A DNA stretch of 64,000 nucleotides, taken from NCBI GenBank assembly GCA_036937835.1, contig CM072870.1:24753501-24817500 (forward strand). Direction: 5' to 3'. This DNA is from Pampus argenteus. Taxonomy: Eukaryota; Chordata; Actinopteri; Scombriformes; Stromateidae. Shown here one piece after another: positions 13,161 to 26,420 of this stretch. The notes beneath the pieces were generated by a model, which worked only from the letters and a program-made list of their open reading frames with translations, did no database searches and had not been told where the DNA came from. Both the position numbers and the translations under genes were made by a program. Numbering within the stretch: position 1 is the stretch's first letter; each line of letters opens with the position of its first letter.

Positions 13161-13887
13161 GTGAAACACAGAACATCCAGAGAACTGAACATAAAGTCAA
13201 ACATAATAAAATATATCAAGAAAAAATACAATTACATGTAACCATAATCCAGCCCAAATATCAACAGTTAAAAAGTGATTCATACAGACTCCGGATCTGC
13301 TGACTCAACAACAGTAACAGCCTGTCTCTGCCTACTTTACCTCCAACACTACTTATTCATTCACTAAATGTACTTTATCAATTTAATGAAAGTAACGTCT
13401 CGTACAAAATACTAAATCATGCTGTCATGTCATAGCAGTAAATCTGATAAATACTGCTAATCCCACCAAATATATGGGTATGCATGATTATTCACATTAA
13501 TATATCAAATGTAATGTGAGATCTATAAACAAAGTTCTCATCAAATGTTGTTTGAGAAACTTTTAGTATTTTATAATATAAATACACACAAGAAAATTAC
13601 AGCGTTTCACGCCAACACCAAAACAATGGTGATGATAGTTTGAGCAAATATCTACAACTTTGAAAACATTATTATGGAGGAAGGATGCAGCCTTCCTTCA
13701 TGATTTTTACTACGGCCAGTGTAGCTTTAAGTCGAGATAAAGGGGGGAGGAAGGGAGTGATGGACAGCTAGAGGGGGAGAAAGAGAGAAGGGGGGATGAT
13801 GGAGGGATGGAGGGAGGTGTAGAGTGCAGCAGAAACTTCCCATGCTGGCCTCCCAGTGTGGCTACGTAATGAGGGCAAGGGACACAG

Positions 13888-13912
13888 ACACACACACACA
13901 CACACACACACT
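13888..13912. repeat. (CA)n microsatellite
   Basis: Perfect run of about 12 CA units. Confidence 0.95.
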
Positions 13913-14877
13913 CAGGGCTGAGCATGGCCCCACGGCTGATTAGCGGCACACAAAGGCCCCAAACAGAAGTAGCAGAGGACACACAATGGGAGCAGGGCCT
14001 CAAGGCGTGGTTTACTTCTGCCCCGAGGGAGGGGGTGAGAGAGGTGGGGAGACAGGGAGAGAGAGGGTCCCACTCAGTGGGGGGGTGGGGGGTCAGGCAG
14101 GGGGTTCAATGGGATTATGGAAGTGACAGAAGTAGAGAGGAGTTTTGTTTTTGTCCTGATGAAGACACGCTGGGTTTCTACTGAGTTGTATTTGCAGCGA
14201 CTGCAGCGTCAGGAAAGCAGCTGAAAGGGTCCCATCTCATGTTCGGGAGCTCAGAAAAAAACATTTGTTAGAAGATTTGACAACAAAGACAAGAAACAGT
14301 TGAGGCTGATTGTTTGGATGAACAGAAACAAAACTTCTTTTTCTTCAGCATATTGCTCCCAGACATTAAAACGCTGCCTCTTGTAAACAAATGTACATAT
14401 TAGGCCTAACTGTTATTCAACAATGTCCAGGTTTACAGCAAGCACGCTGCTCCATAATGCTACTAGAGGTCAGAAACTCCACAAGAAAACTTCAGAAATG
14501 ATAATAATAATACAACTTTTCAACCCAGTGTTCCTGCTGTTGGAGTATTTTAAGGTATCAATGTGCTTCAACAGAAAAATCAACAAAAGCATGTTGACCC
14601 CTTTCATGTACTAACTGTACTGTAGTAAGAATGTGGAGGTTTAAACATTTTAATACATTTAAAACTCTATTAATAAAAATAGAGAAGAAGTTGGGCAGAA
14701 CTGAGTTTTCACACCTGCAATATTTGAAATGAGGACTGGTTGAGTTATTGCTAACACAGTACATGTTGAGAGCTTCAATAATCCAAGTGGCTCTTTGCAT
14801 AGATTACTATCTACATATTTCTACAGAGAAAGGAAAGCATATAGCAACCACTAATGAACATGGCCTTCTTTTCACAG

Positions 14878-14953
14878 AGGAGCAGCCCCTACTGTAATCT
14901 CCACTGTTCAATTAGCTGCTCTGACTGGGACACCACCTACACTTCATTAGCAG
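14878..14953 (+). other. Candidate internal exon (unverified)
   Basis: The acceptor CTTCTTTTCACAG and donor GCAG|GTAAAG enclose 76 nt. One frame is open from the first base (25 codons plus one base: phase 0 in, phase 1 out). It begins RSSPYCNLHC and is Cys/Ser/Thr-rich. The family is not recognised. The same stretch contains a homeodomain core (TTCAATTAG) and could equally be a regulatory element. It is phase-compatible with the candidates at 7189 and 16556. Confidence 0.15.
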
Positions 14954-15250
14954 GTAAAGAATTAACCTCTTCCTGTCTCTGTCTCCTGCCTTTGCTCTAT
15001 CTCTCTCTATTGCCTCTTTCCTGGAAAAATATCTCAATGGCAGAAACTATTCAAAATGAGCTTTTCTAGCTAAATGTGCTGTTATTTTTTTAATGGACAC
15101 CTCTAGAATATGTATGAAGGAACAAAGGAGAGAAAGAGAGGGGGAGTGAAATAAATGGGGGGATGGGAGGATAAATCCACAAAGACAATTTAGCTTTTCC
15201 AGCCTCTTTTCCTGTTTTTCCAATTACTTAATGCTATTTAAATACACCAG

Positions 15251-15252
<2 letters not shown>

Positions 15253-15320
<68 letters not shown>
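15253..15320. repeat. (CA)n microsatellite
   Basis: Perfect run of about 34 CA units. Confidence 0.98.
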
Positions 15321-15321
<1 letters not shown>

Positions 15322-15329
15322 TAATGGTC

Positions 15330-15560
15330 CTCAGCAATGAAGACTCCTGAAATAAGTCACTCAGTAATTGTATTTGATAAATCATAAAGGGAGCCCATCA
15401 GAGGAAAGGTAGCTGTAATAAAATGATAAAACAGACAATTATGAACAAATCCCTGGCTTCCTAAACACACTCTGGAGAGGCTGTTTAAGCCACAGTGATT
15501 CAACGACATGCTCAACACGTTATTTCCCTCTTCTTTGACACTTTGAATCACGCCACAGGC
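15330..15560. promoter_or_regulatory. Possible conserved non-coding island
   Basis: Non-repetitive AT-rich sequence with TAAT/ATTA cores (CAGTAATTGTATTTG, GTAATAAAATGATAAAAC, GACAATTATGAAC), beside the CA array. Regulatory function is inferred from texture only. Confidence 0.18.
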
Positions 15561-16261
15561 CTCTGAAACGGCACAACATCACAGACACTCACTCACTGCT
15601 GCTGGTTCTCCTCAGCTGTTTAATCACTGTGACAAAAATAAGAAAAAATAAACTCAATCGTAAGCAAATCAAAGTTAGCACGACACTTACACGACGGTTC
15701 CCCCAGACACAGAACACACAGTACATACGTTCATGGTAATGAAGGAGCAGTGTGGCTCACTGTACGTATTAATACTGTAGGATGCATTAAACCAAGAGGT
15801 TTAAATGTGAGATTAAATTAGATAGCTGACTAGACTGTAAATAAAAGCATCAGTGACACATGTTAAAGTAAACTTGATATGATGAGATGCTCATTCGTTC
15901 ACTATTCCCTTTTTCCCACTTCCTGTATAATCACACCTACTGTATCATCTAGTAATCTGGTAACAGTGGGATCATCTCCACCTCACTGCAGCTAAGTAAA
16001 AACATTCAACATTACAACTAACTATCACAGACACAGTACATGACCATTGAGAGGCTGGTATTTAATTTCAGCTGACATGAGGTCTCACTCTGACTCTGAC
16101 AGCCATGACGGTGTGAAACCTGCACCACAAAGAGTTCAAATGTTGTGTGTGTGTGTGTACTGTAGGTGCTGCTGTGTAAAATGACATGGAAAAGGTGATT
16201 TTCCACTATAGTGAGGCTTCCACAGTGTTTCCTCGAGGCAGCAGCAGAGAAATGATTGAAT

Positions 16262-16297
16262 TGTGTGTGTGTGTGTGTGTGTGCGAGTGCGTGTGTT
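16262..16297. repeat. (GT)n microsatellite
   Basis: GT run with a CGAGTGC interruption near its end. Confidence 0.95.
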
Positions 16298-16555
16298 TTA
16301 CTTATTTACTCCATCAGTCTTGATGTTGTCACTGGTTGAATTAAGGGTTCTTTATGTGGCCCAGTAACCAAAATATGCACCGCAAGCATCAACAAAAACA
16401 GTTTAATAATTTCACAAAAGCATTTTTGTTTAACAGGAAATTGTTAAGTTTTATTCCTCAAAAGCAGACTTCCTGGAGATGTGACGTTTTCATTTGCATA
16501 CACCCCAGTGTGCTCGACCACACACACATCAACCTGCACTTCTCTCCTTCTGTAG

Positions 16556-16658
16556 GTGATTCTGATTGTGTCGAGCCAATAGGAAGCGATGGAGAAGATA
16601 CTGACACCACACACACAGTAAATGAGAGGTCGCTGTCAGTGGTGGGAGCCATTTCCAG
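16556..16658 (+). other. Candidate internal exon (unverified)
   Basis: A pyrimidine-rich acceptor (CTTCTCTCCTTCTGTAG) and a donor TTCCAG|GTAAAG bound 103 nt. One frame stays open throughout (phase 1 in, phase 2 out). The peptide is acidic and Ser/Thr-rich, beginning DSDCVEPIGSDGED and ending NERSLSVVGAIS, reminiscent of a disordered linker. I do not recognise a family. Both splice signals are good, which makes this one of the better candidates, but no conservation or transcript evidence is available. Confidence 0.22.
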
Positions 16659-17873
16659 GTAAAGAAAACTGAATAAAAGTGAATCAAGCTGAACTGATCT
16701 GGACTGAAGTGAAAAGAAGGTTCAGACAGAGAAATATGTCGAAATAACACAGATGAAAACCTTCTTTCTTCCTCTGTTGTTCTGGGAGACGCAGCCTCGC
16801 TGTGCTTTAAATGTTATTATCATTAATAATGTTATTGATCGATTGTAAAAATATATTTTTGTTTTTCAATCAACTAATCATTGCACAAAAAGTAAACACT
16901 GTTTTATTAAATGAATTGTGATGAATGTTCACGCTGTACAATGTCAGTTTTCTCTTTTACTGCAGGACGTCCTTTCTGAACTGATCATAAACACAACATT
17001 TACAGTTTTATTAAATAAATGCCTGATTAAGAGCTTCAGTCTCTCCTACCTGTGACCAGAGGATTGTCCCAGCTTTAAGCTCTTCCTCATTGGAAATGAG
17101 AAATTTGATGTTTTGAACATATTGTGATAATGTTAATATTTCAAGATTTTTGGAGTATTTACATCCAATATGCACAAGCATTAACACAATAAATCTATTA
17201 AGGTGATGAAATGTGAATCATGGTTCAGGTTTCTTATTAATGTTTCTGACTTTCTGTCCATATTCAAATCTGTATGTTTATCTACTACTGTAATGCATAG
17301 TCAAAATAAAGCACCTCCTCATATTAATAAAGATAAAATACATTGGCCAAAGCCTCATGGGAGCCCTAGTAGCTGGCATCATTTGTTTTTGTATCATACA
17401 TCCAAAGAGGCGAACCAAATTACAGCTGTCGTGGTCAGACATTTCATTTCATTACAGGTTATTATGCAACTTGGTCTTAAACAAAATTTTCTCACTTTGC
17501 TCACAAATTTGGCAAATACAGTCTGCTAGAGAAAAAGCTTCTTTCCTGAAGTTTTCGTAATAATCAACCCAAAAAAATCAACATAAATGAAGGACATTTT
17601 ACTTTAATGCTTCACATTAGGATCTACACTGAGACTATTCTTTAAGATAACATATTGGGAGGTGCAGCCACTGTTGGGATTCATTTATATAGTATATTCT
17701 GAATATGCTGAATTGCATCCTTCTTTAGAGTTTCCGACACACCAGTACATTCAGAAAGTGTATCGAAACACAAAATGACACAGAACAGGAGCCCCTGGCT
17801 ATGAGTGTAAATGATCACATATCTGTGGTCATAACTCACAGCCTTACAGGCTACTGATGGAAGCTGACACCCA

Positions 17874-18112
17874 GCGTGTGTGCGCGCGCGTGCATGTGTG
17901 TGTGTGCGTGCGTGCGTGTGTGTGCATGTGTGTGTGTGTGCGTGCATGTGTGTGTGTGTGCGTGCGTGTGTGCATGTGTGCGTGTGTGCGTGCGTGCATG
18001 TGTGTGTGTGTGCGTGCGTGTGTGTGTGTATGTGTGTGTGCGTGTGTGTGTGTGTGCATGTGCGTGCGTGCGTGCGTGTGTGTGTGTGTGTGCCCGTGCG
18101 TGTGTGTGTGAG
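17874..18112. repeat. Compound GT/GTGC/GCGT array
   Basis: About 240 bp of alternating purine-pyrimidine sequence in which GT units are punctuated by CGTGCGTG and GCATG variants. The translated Cys/Val/Arg and His/Thr frames on both strands are artefacts. It has a high density of CpG steps for this window. Confidence 0.97.
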
Positions 18113-18385
18113 AGATATTTTAGACTCTTCATGTTATTTCCCGGCTGTCTCTTCTTGTCTTCCTCCTCCTACTCTTCCTCGATGCCTCAGGTGATGAAAC
18201 TGACTCTGTTACATCAGACTAACATCACCCCAGCCCGCCTTTTTTCTCAACCCATTTTCACACACACATACACACACTTGTTTGCCCACACTCAAGAACC
18301 ACATTAGTGTGTTTAACCTCATTTATTAGGTCTTGTCTATTGATACAAATCTGGGTGATCAATCACTGATATCTTTGTTTGCCAG

Positions 18386-18433
18386 GCAGAGATGAGTTGA
18401 TAGTGATGGATGACAGATTAATCAGTAAACTTG
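18386..18433 (+). other. Candidate small exon (unverified)
   Basis: The acceptor TATCTTTGTTTGCCAG and donor CTTG|GTGAGG enclose 48 nt. The frame RDELIVMDDRLISKL is open with phase 1 at both ends, so it would be skippable without a shift. Its reading frame continues into the (CA)n array 20 bp downstream. Not recognised. Confidence 0.12.
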
Positions 18434-18452
18434 GTGAGGTGAAGAGCAGCGA

Positions 18453-18453
<1 letters not shown>

Positions 18454-18506
<53 letters not shown>
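18454..18506. repeat. (CA)n microsatellite
   Basis: Perfect run of about 26 units. Confidence 0.97.
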
Positions 18507-18509
<3 letters not shown>

Positions 18510-19787
18510 TGACAATAGCTTCCTTTCACTGTGGGTTAAACTCATTAAAAACACAGACTTTTGTTGCACAAATGTGACATTTCTGATCATTAATATTTTC
18601 AAATGAAAAGATGTTTTTCTGAGTACACTAGGATGATAATATGCGGACAGATTAATGTGCTTCATCAGATAAACACACTAAACATCAAACTTGAGCATTA
18701 AAGGTAGGAACAAAATAACAACAGTTATGGTGTAAATAGACATTCAGACCTAATAATTGAAGTAATGTTTGAAAATATTTACACAGATTACAATTAATTG
18801 TTTCTATAAAACACATTAAAGCCAGTCTGGCTCAGACATATAGAAGTCTAAATAAATATTACTGCACAGGAGCAATGCTATCCTTTATGATATAGCACTT
18901 TATTATGGCAGTATGTACAGCATCATCTAATCATCCAGAAATACAGAAACAAGAGTTGAAACAAAATATTAAACTGTGATAAATAATAGAAATAAATAAA
19001 CATTTTTGAGTTCATATTTTTCAGTCAAGACTGTAAAAAGGTTGGCTGGCTAGCATAGCCTAGCTAGTAAAATAACTTTTCAGAAACTGAATAAAATAAA
19101 TTTAATTTGATTTTCACTGCCTCCATGTGACACATTGTTCCTTTACTATAATAAGAGAGCAGCTTGAAAATAAAACTCAAAGGTGTAATTAATTACTTTC
19201 TTCTGTCCCTGGACCAGTGATGTCTGTGTGTGAGTGTGTATAAGTGTGTGTGTCTGTGTGTATTTGCTGGTGTCCAGAACATCCTTTGTGTTGTTGAACC
19301 AGGACTTACCACGTGTAACCGGCTGCTATCCTCCAACCCAGTTCAGGAACCATCCCCTGTGTGCAGGTGTGTGTTATGTGTGTGTATGTGTGTGTGGGAG
19401 GGGGGGTTGGGAGAGAGAGCAAATCATTGTGGAAAAACACAAATGCACCTTTACCAATACAAACACAACACAAACACAAACTAGTGGGCCTCAAATGTAT
19501 CTCTGTGCTGATGCGGAGGGAGGAAGATTTGACTCAGTGATTGGTTGTTTTTCAGTGTTAAATCCTGAACCCGAATAAGCATCTGCTGCAATCTCAGCTC
19601 AGATAATAGTCAGGATGAAGAGACCTCCAGCAGCGCTGCCAGTCCGGACATTGCTCATCATTTTGTGGATTGTTCAACATTTTGGGAATTTGCTCTCTTG
19701 TCAAGAGATCAGACGAGACCATAGATAGACCATAGTATATATTTAACTATGGATCTGTATGGAAGCAAATACTATGAACTATTGCTT

Positions 19788-19818
<31 letters not shown>

Positions 19819-19832
19819 AAGAAGAAGAAGAG
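19788..19832. repeat. (AAG)n trinucleotide array
   Basis: About 15 AAG units, a pure purine strand. Confidence 0.97.
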
Positions 19833-20508
19833 GGAAACTACTCTGATGAAGATCTGACAGATGGTGATAAATGGAAGATTATATTAAATCAGTTCAGATC
19901 TGATAACTTGCTTGTTAAGATGGACATATTCTGATGTTTTTGATGGTAATTAGACATTAGATATTTTCCTTTTCACATTTGGAGTAAGGTTCAAACTTGG
20001 TGAGATATCATACCAGTTATGACTTAGTGAATAAACAGAGTTACTGCCCAGCTTGTCCGAGTCATCCTTCTAGAGATAGTTGATGAGGAGGATTCAGAAC
20101 CTCCCCAGAAAAAGGAGGTCCTGCCAGTTAGACTAGAGGAGGCAGCGGAGCTCCTGTATTTACTGTAATCACACACGTGTCACAGCGGCCACATCTTCAA
20201 AGAAAAACCTTCAGTGTGGTGGACAAAAAGTGAGTGTTACTGTACAGTATGTGGCAGCTAGTGGCAGAGAGGCAGCTCAAAGAGCATGTGAACACACACA
20301 CATACACACACAGTGTAAATGAAAACCTACACCTTTAACAATGTGAAATGCCCTTAAGTCCAGTGGAATAGTCTCTTCAGCTCACCTCTCTGTCTCTGTC
20401 TCACTCTCAGACACACAAAAACACAGCAGAACGAGAAAACGAGAGAGAGAGAGTTTAATTACAGTTCGGCTTTAAGGTCAGTGAGAAAGCATCTGACTCA
20501 ACGCTGCT

Positions 20509-20575
20509 TCAACTCAATTCAATTCAAAATACTTTATTGACATGAATATCACAACAACAATTTTGCGAGCGCATC
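20509..20575. mobile_element. LINE 3'-tail-like fragment (tentative)
   Basis: CAATTCAATTCAAAATACTTTATTGACATGAATATC-type sequence matches the general form of fish LINE 3' ends (a short CAATT repeat, then ACTTTATTG). No coding part is attached. Assignment is from memory of the repeat type. Confidence 0.3.
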
Positions 20576-21368
20576 AAATCAAGGATGAATAAAACATTAT
20601 TATATATACAGTGGTGGAAAATGTTTACACTATTTCAAATATTATCATGAAATATTTGTGTAAAAATCGTTTTTGTGTTTCAAAAGGTGTGGCTGTATTA
20701 AACAGAAACAAACAAATACAAATTACATTCTTCTTGAATAACTGCTTTTAATTCTTGTAAATTGAGGGATTAATAAAGTAATTCTTCTTCTATCCAATAA
20801 ATCAAGTTGTCCAATCATAACGATCCCACGCTTATTTTCATTAAGATTGACAGTTAAAACCCATCCGAGTTTTGATATATTTAAGCAGTACAGCAAAGGC
20901 TGTGATTTTTGTTTTTATAGGCAGATAGGTCTGTATATCATCAGCAAATAATAAAAGGAATATTATGCATTACTATGTTATATAGTGAGATAGTGAGGTG
21001 CAGAATTCCTATACAGATGTTGGGCTGAGTGAATAATTAATAATTAATAATTACTATTATACACAAAAAAAAACAAAAAAACAATTATGGCTTGTATCTG
21101 TGCGAGGGATTTATTGTAATTTAAAAACACATTTACATTTACAAATATATTAGATGAAGAGTGACAAAGCTGTATAATAGTAATGGCGATAATACCCGAG
21201 CCGGTATCACATGACATGTGTGTTGTGGTCTTACATCTCAGCAAGGATGCACATGTGAAAAAGCAAAAGATTCACAGATAATATTTGTGTACATGTTTAT
21301 TCTTTATTTTGTGACAATGGATCTTAAGCAAAGCCAAAATTCTAAAACATAATTTCTGTCGATGCTGT

Positions 21369-21382
21369 GTTGCCGTGGCAAC
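21369..21382. promoter_or_regulatory. Perfect RFX X-box palindrome
   Basis: GTTGCCGTGGCAAC is a full GTTRCC-NN-GGYAAC palindrome. RFX factors bind this as dimers and control ciliary and MHC class II genes in vertebrates. No gene start is recognised nearby. Similar motifs also occur inside some fish repeats, so the site could be repeat-borne. Confidence 0.45.
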
Positions 21383-21647
21383 AGACATCACATTAACCAC
21401 TTTGAAACGGGACGAAAGTGAAATGCTCACAGGAGGAAGCCGTGTACCTCGGCAGCACTCAGAGCTGAGTGTTGTTGGTCTAAGCAGCATCCTCCATATC
21501 ATCGCCAAGGTGAGACAGCCTGAAAAATTAGCGAGCACATTCTCACCAGTTCAGAGGAATGCCACTAAAAGCCAAACATTATTTCATATATTCTGGGGTA
21601 GTATAACAATCATCTTTTCTGCTCTCTCAATCAATAGAATAAAATAA
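21375..21647 (+). other. Unrecognised 90-codon open frame
   Basis: The frame opens with a GTG rather than ATG and includes KRDESEMLTGGSRVPRQ and GLSSILHIIAK. A donor-like AAG|GTGAGA follows 21511. The opposite strand is open too, over 21272-21538. No family is recognised, and the acceptor at its left edge lacks a pyrimidine tract. It may be a chance frame in a CG-containing patch. Confidence 0.12.
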
Positions 21648-23267
21648 CAATGAAGACCTGTGGACTCATATAATGGGAAGCTCAGAGATAGTAGATACAT
21701 GGTTATGGGCCTCTTAACTTAAAGCATGGAGGTTAAACCGCAGCCATATAAGATATTACAGTCAGTCCCAGTGGTCATAATGTCGAGGTGTTCTGGATTA
21801 TTTCTTTGTTGTCTTGAAGAGAAGGATAAATCACCTTGAGCAAGATCTCCATTACAATTACTGATCTCACAATACTGTGCATGTGTGTGTGTGCGTGTGT
21901 GTGCGCACATATGAGTGTGCGTTCCCTACCATTTGGAGCATGAAGAGCAGAAAGACTTTGCAGATTAAGGGAAGATCAGGGGATTAAGGTCATTTCCTGT
22001 GTGTAAACAGTAAATTAGCCCTGCAGCACCACAAAGAAAAAACAGATGCAGAACTACAGTCCTGCTCAACTCAACTTAACTATCTCACCAACTAACAGCA
22101 GACTCAAGATGTATACAACTAGTAGAAATATTTTGTAAAACTTTCACACTGAAATTTATTTATTTATATAATATTTATGAAGACTATCTGTTTGTAATGC
22201 TCATAACTTTATTTTATGAATAATTATTTGAGGCCAGAAAATGTTTCAGAAATCGAAACATGAATAAAATATCAGGTTATGGTGTCAGTCTGTCACAAGC
22301 TGAGAGTGGCATTTCTAAAGATGCCATTCTGTGCCCATATTTATAAAGGAAAAATTCATCATAGACAAGGCAGTGATTCCATTTTTTCCACAGCAACAGG
22401 AGCTTGTATATACAATAATTCATGTAGTGTGTTCAGTCTGAACATGAGGTGAATTTTATAGGCAGTGTCATTACATACAAAGTCAAAGAAAAGACATAAG
22501 TGGACAGGAGCAGGTGCATAAAACGAGGAGGAGAAAAATCCATCCAAATCCATGAATATAGGTTTTTGAGCAGATGCAGATGCAGACACACAAAAAATCA
22601 TATGACAACACATCATTTTAAAAACTGAACATGACTTGATTTCCTTTTTTGAAAAAGGGAAAGTACAGGTATAAATAATAACATTAATGATGGCTCTATT
22701 TCATTACTTATCCCAGTAACTGCCTTACCTGAATGCAGTGCAGCCACCATTAATGTTATTAATTCCACCTGTGCTTTTCCTGCTTTGATAAGTCAAAATG
22801 TCTCTTATGAAATGTGCCAATAGAAATATCACGACGTGAGAATGATGTTGCATCCTCAGCCAGACAATCAAAACACAACAAATGACTGTATTTTAGTACA
22901 AATGACATTTATTCTGCTCCATCATGACTCTGCCGTACTCAGCTTGCCACTCTTATCTATTCATTTATCTCTTGGCTCTCTCTGCCCTATCTTTCTAACA
23001 CTCGGTCTCCATTTATCTTCTCTTCTGTCATTCTCTCACTCTTCTCTCTGCTTCCCCGGAAGTCTTTGTTAGTTGATTAGTAGCCTCTTTCGCTCATCCT
23101 GCACATACACGCACAGGCACACACAGGCTAAACAGACTTTGTTGTTGGCCTGGAGTATTTTTAGCAAAGCACAGACTGGTGACATTGTATGGAGTAGATC
23201 TTGACAACAGTAGTGTCATTTAAGGTGTGTGTGTGTAAGTGTGCATGTTTGTAAGAGAGAGAGAAAG

Positions 23268-23345
23268 AGACGGTGGTGGAAGAAGTAACCAGACCCTTTA
23301 ATTAATTATGTATTAATACCACAGTCATTAATATACTTAAAGTAA
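23268..23345. mobile_element. Non-autonomous DNA-transposon-like terminus (tentative)
   Basis: GGTGGTGGAAGAAGTAACCAGACCCTTTA resembles the terminus of a very common fish repeat that I remember as a hAT-like non-autonomous element. A partner-like stretch with GGTACTTGAGCAAATTTACT lies at 23640-23700. Both ends are degraded and no target duplication was found. Confidence 0.3.
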
Positions 23346-26154
23346 CAGTATGTACGTTTTTTTCATATATTCTTTAGTTGAAATCATAGTCTGCATATAA
23401 AAATGTAGCAAAGTGCTAACGTTAGCTACTTTTGGATAATTAATGCTAACAGAGCAGGTGTAATCAAGTAGCATTAAACTTAGTGAACTTAGTGATATAT
23501 TACGACAATAGTCCAACACAGTGAGGCCTGTAAACACTCTATTAGTCTATCTATAGATTATTTTGAAAAATATCTTCTAACCAATCAGAGAAGGCCAAAG
23601 TCAAAATAAAAAGTAATAATATATAATAATAATATAAAAGTATAAAGTAGCCACACAAGTACATATTGGAGGTACTTGAGCAAATTTACTCAGATTGCAG
23701 GCAGATTTGTTCCTCAAGTCAGATCTGTAAGGCAAACTCTCCGCACTGTGATTGGATTTGTGTGTCCAGATGTCACCACCCCATCTGAGTGGGTCGCTGT
23801 GGTCCCCCTGTTGCCCTCCGTCTGCTAGTAGCAGCATGGATCAGCTGCTCTGATGCACTCCTGTGTTTCTGGATTTGACGTTGCTGTTCTGAGTTCTGTT
23901 GCAAGTAATGAAATCAGACTTTCTAAAATCAATCAGTATGTAGATATGCCAAAAAACAGATTTAGGCTTGCAGTCAAGATACTTTCCACTGGTAAAAGAG
24001 TGAAAAAGAGAGAAGCCACTAGCTGTGTTTTCGTGTGTAAATCTGTCCAGATGTCTTGATGGTGCAGTGTGTGTCTGTCTATGTTAAGGCTCAACATTCA
24101 CCACTGCCTGTATTTCAGTGAACAGACCTTCTATGAGTCAGTGTCTGTTTGTGGCTATCAGCACCACTCTCTAACACTGCTGACATTCAAACACATGACC
24201 CAGTGTGACCAAGACAATTCAACATTATACATAATTAAAGTATATGAGGAATGAACTGGGTCTCATTGACATATTAATGAGTAAAATATTAGACATCATG
24301 CCTATTCAAAGAACATTGTTACTCTTCTGCAGGAAATTTAAAAACAAGGCCTATATCAGAGGTGTAACGGCTCTCTTCAACGTGAACAAACTGATTACTA
24401 AGCCTAAGACTCACTAAAGTGTATCTGTTACAATAAGAGAAATTCAGTATATATATAATATGAGAATACTACAGTACACTGATGTAAGATGAAAACACAA
24501 ATGGGGTAATTTAAGTCTTTACAGAGTACCACTCTCCCAACACACAAACACACAGAGTATTTGAAGCGGAGCAGGCAGACACACCTGAGAACCTGCATGC
24601 TCTGTTTGAGGAGGGAGACCTGCTGTTACCTGCCTTGAGGCTGGGCTCACACACACACACACACACACTCACACTTGCACAAATACACACACAGTCTGAA
24701 GCTAAACAAACCAACCAGTCCAGGTGTGTGTGACTCGTTGTGTGTTTGTGTGTGTGGGCAGGCGGACCCTCCATCAGCATCCTGTCACACACAAGATGTT
24801 TATCCAATTTGTCAAGATAATCTTTCCTCAAACTGACTGCCAAGCAGGGTGCCTCAGCTCTTGCTCTCTCCCTCTTACTCACAACACACCTGGGGGAAAG
24901 TTCACCGATACCCACTGCTTGGCCTGAAATGGAGACCCTCTCCTCCATCTTGTTGGCAGGTAGCTTGTGTGTCTTTTTGTGTGTGTGTGTGTGTGTCCTT
25001 TTGTCATTGCACTGTACCAAACCACAGTCAACTTAGCTCTGTTTGAATTTTGTATTTGAAATATTTCATCTTAAACAACGTCACCTGTAAAATGTTATTG
25101 TCCCACTTTGTGCTCGAAACTAACGCTGTTTTGTTTTAAAGACCTTAAGAAAACTTCCTGAATGAAAACAAAAGTTACATCAACAACTGAAGCAAACAAG
25201 TCTGGTTACACATCAGAATATTAGCATTCGTTTGGATCATGTTTCTGGCCAACTGATTAGGGTTGGGTCGGTTTCCAGTTTTGCTGGTCTGGTGTACGAG
25301 CTTAAACCGGTTTAATTATAAGCAAACTGAACTGGTCTTTGTCATTATGAGACCTTCTGGCAAATTAAAAAGCTGATTAATGTAAAAAACTGAACAGCCA
25401 AATGTGCCATTATGCTCACCAGCTAGTTGCTAACGCTCTGCTACCTTCTACTGCTGCATGATGACGCAGGTTGACAGTGAAAATGGTACAAAACAGTAAA
25501 GTTGCAGGTCATAACACCAAAATGATGAGTTACCTGCACGTTCCTTTTTTGATCTGGAGTTTATCAGTTATTTATGAAGACAAACATTTAACCTACTAAG
25601 TGTCTTCAGATAACAAATCTCATTCAGCACATTTTCAGAAACAATTTGCCAATCAACAGTTAAACTTTGCAAATGTTTCCAACAAAACAGATAGCATTCA
25701 AATTCTTCCCAGAGTCAAGCTAGGTATAATAAAATGACTGGAGCTGCTCACCACACTGTAGGCTAAAGCACAAGCTGCTAGTCCTCATCATCTACAGCAT
25801 AGAGTACGGTCAAAAAGGCATTTCACCAGATGAGCTGCCCATCAGGAAGATTTTATACTGTCAGCTTTAAAGTTGTTGGATTTCAAAGTTTTAATAGTTT
25901 TAATAGTTAACCTTGAATGATATCCAGATATCCATCGTCTGACATTATCAGGAACAATGTCTGATATTTTCTACCCAGGATTAAACCGAATGTTGTCAGT
26001 TATACCCATATAAAGACAGCACAGTGATTTGCATAAATAAGAAATACACACCCAGTGTGTACACACACACACACACCAAGACTCAGGCATAGATGCATAA
26101 TAACAGTAACACTAACACTGTTTAAGACACACTCACATGCACTGACCCACATGC

Positions 26155-26158
26155 AAAT

Positions 26159-26189
<31 letters not shown>

Positions 26190-26198
26190 TACACACGC
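26155..26198. repeat. (CA)n microsatellite with CATA variants
   Basis: CA run followed by ATACATACACACGCACG variants. Confidence 0.93.
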
Positions 26199-26284
26199 AC
26201 GTGCATGCATGCAGTCAAAACTCCTGGAATATAGCAAAGCTGATGATTTTCTAATGAATGGTTTCATTGGCCATGGTGAGGATT

Positions 26285-26420
26285 AGTGTAAACGGATTGG
26301 AGGGGAATATTTACGTGGTTTTAATGATTCCACGACGTTATATTTAGAGGTTCGTCTTATCAGCCCCAATCATCTCCCAGCTTGGAAAACAAACCTCAGA
26401 GTCGAGCGACGGCACAATTA
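26285..26420. promoter_or_regulatory. Possible conserved non-coding island
   Basis: A non-repetitive block with unusually many CpG steps for this region (TTTACGTGG, CCACGACGTT, GTCGAGCGACGG). It also has motifs such as TTATCAG (GATA type), CCCCAATCAT and CAATTAC. Retained CpGs in AT-rich DNA often mark constraint. The call is inference without alignment. Confidence 0.22.

Noticed and set aside
17851..18307. Cysteine-rich 143-codon plus-strand frame, which could look like a secreted Cys-rich protein
   Set aside because: It is the GT/GTGC microsatellite read as Cys/Val/Arg, with matching open frames on the other strand.
19660..19790. Block with ACATTTTGGGAATTTGCTCT, reminiscent of a common fish interspersed repeat
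   Set aside because: The similarity is from memory only and too short to name or bound.
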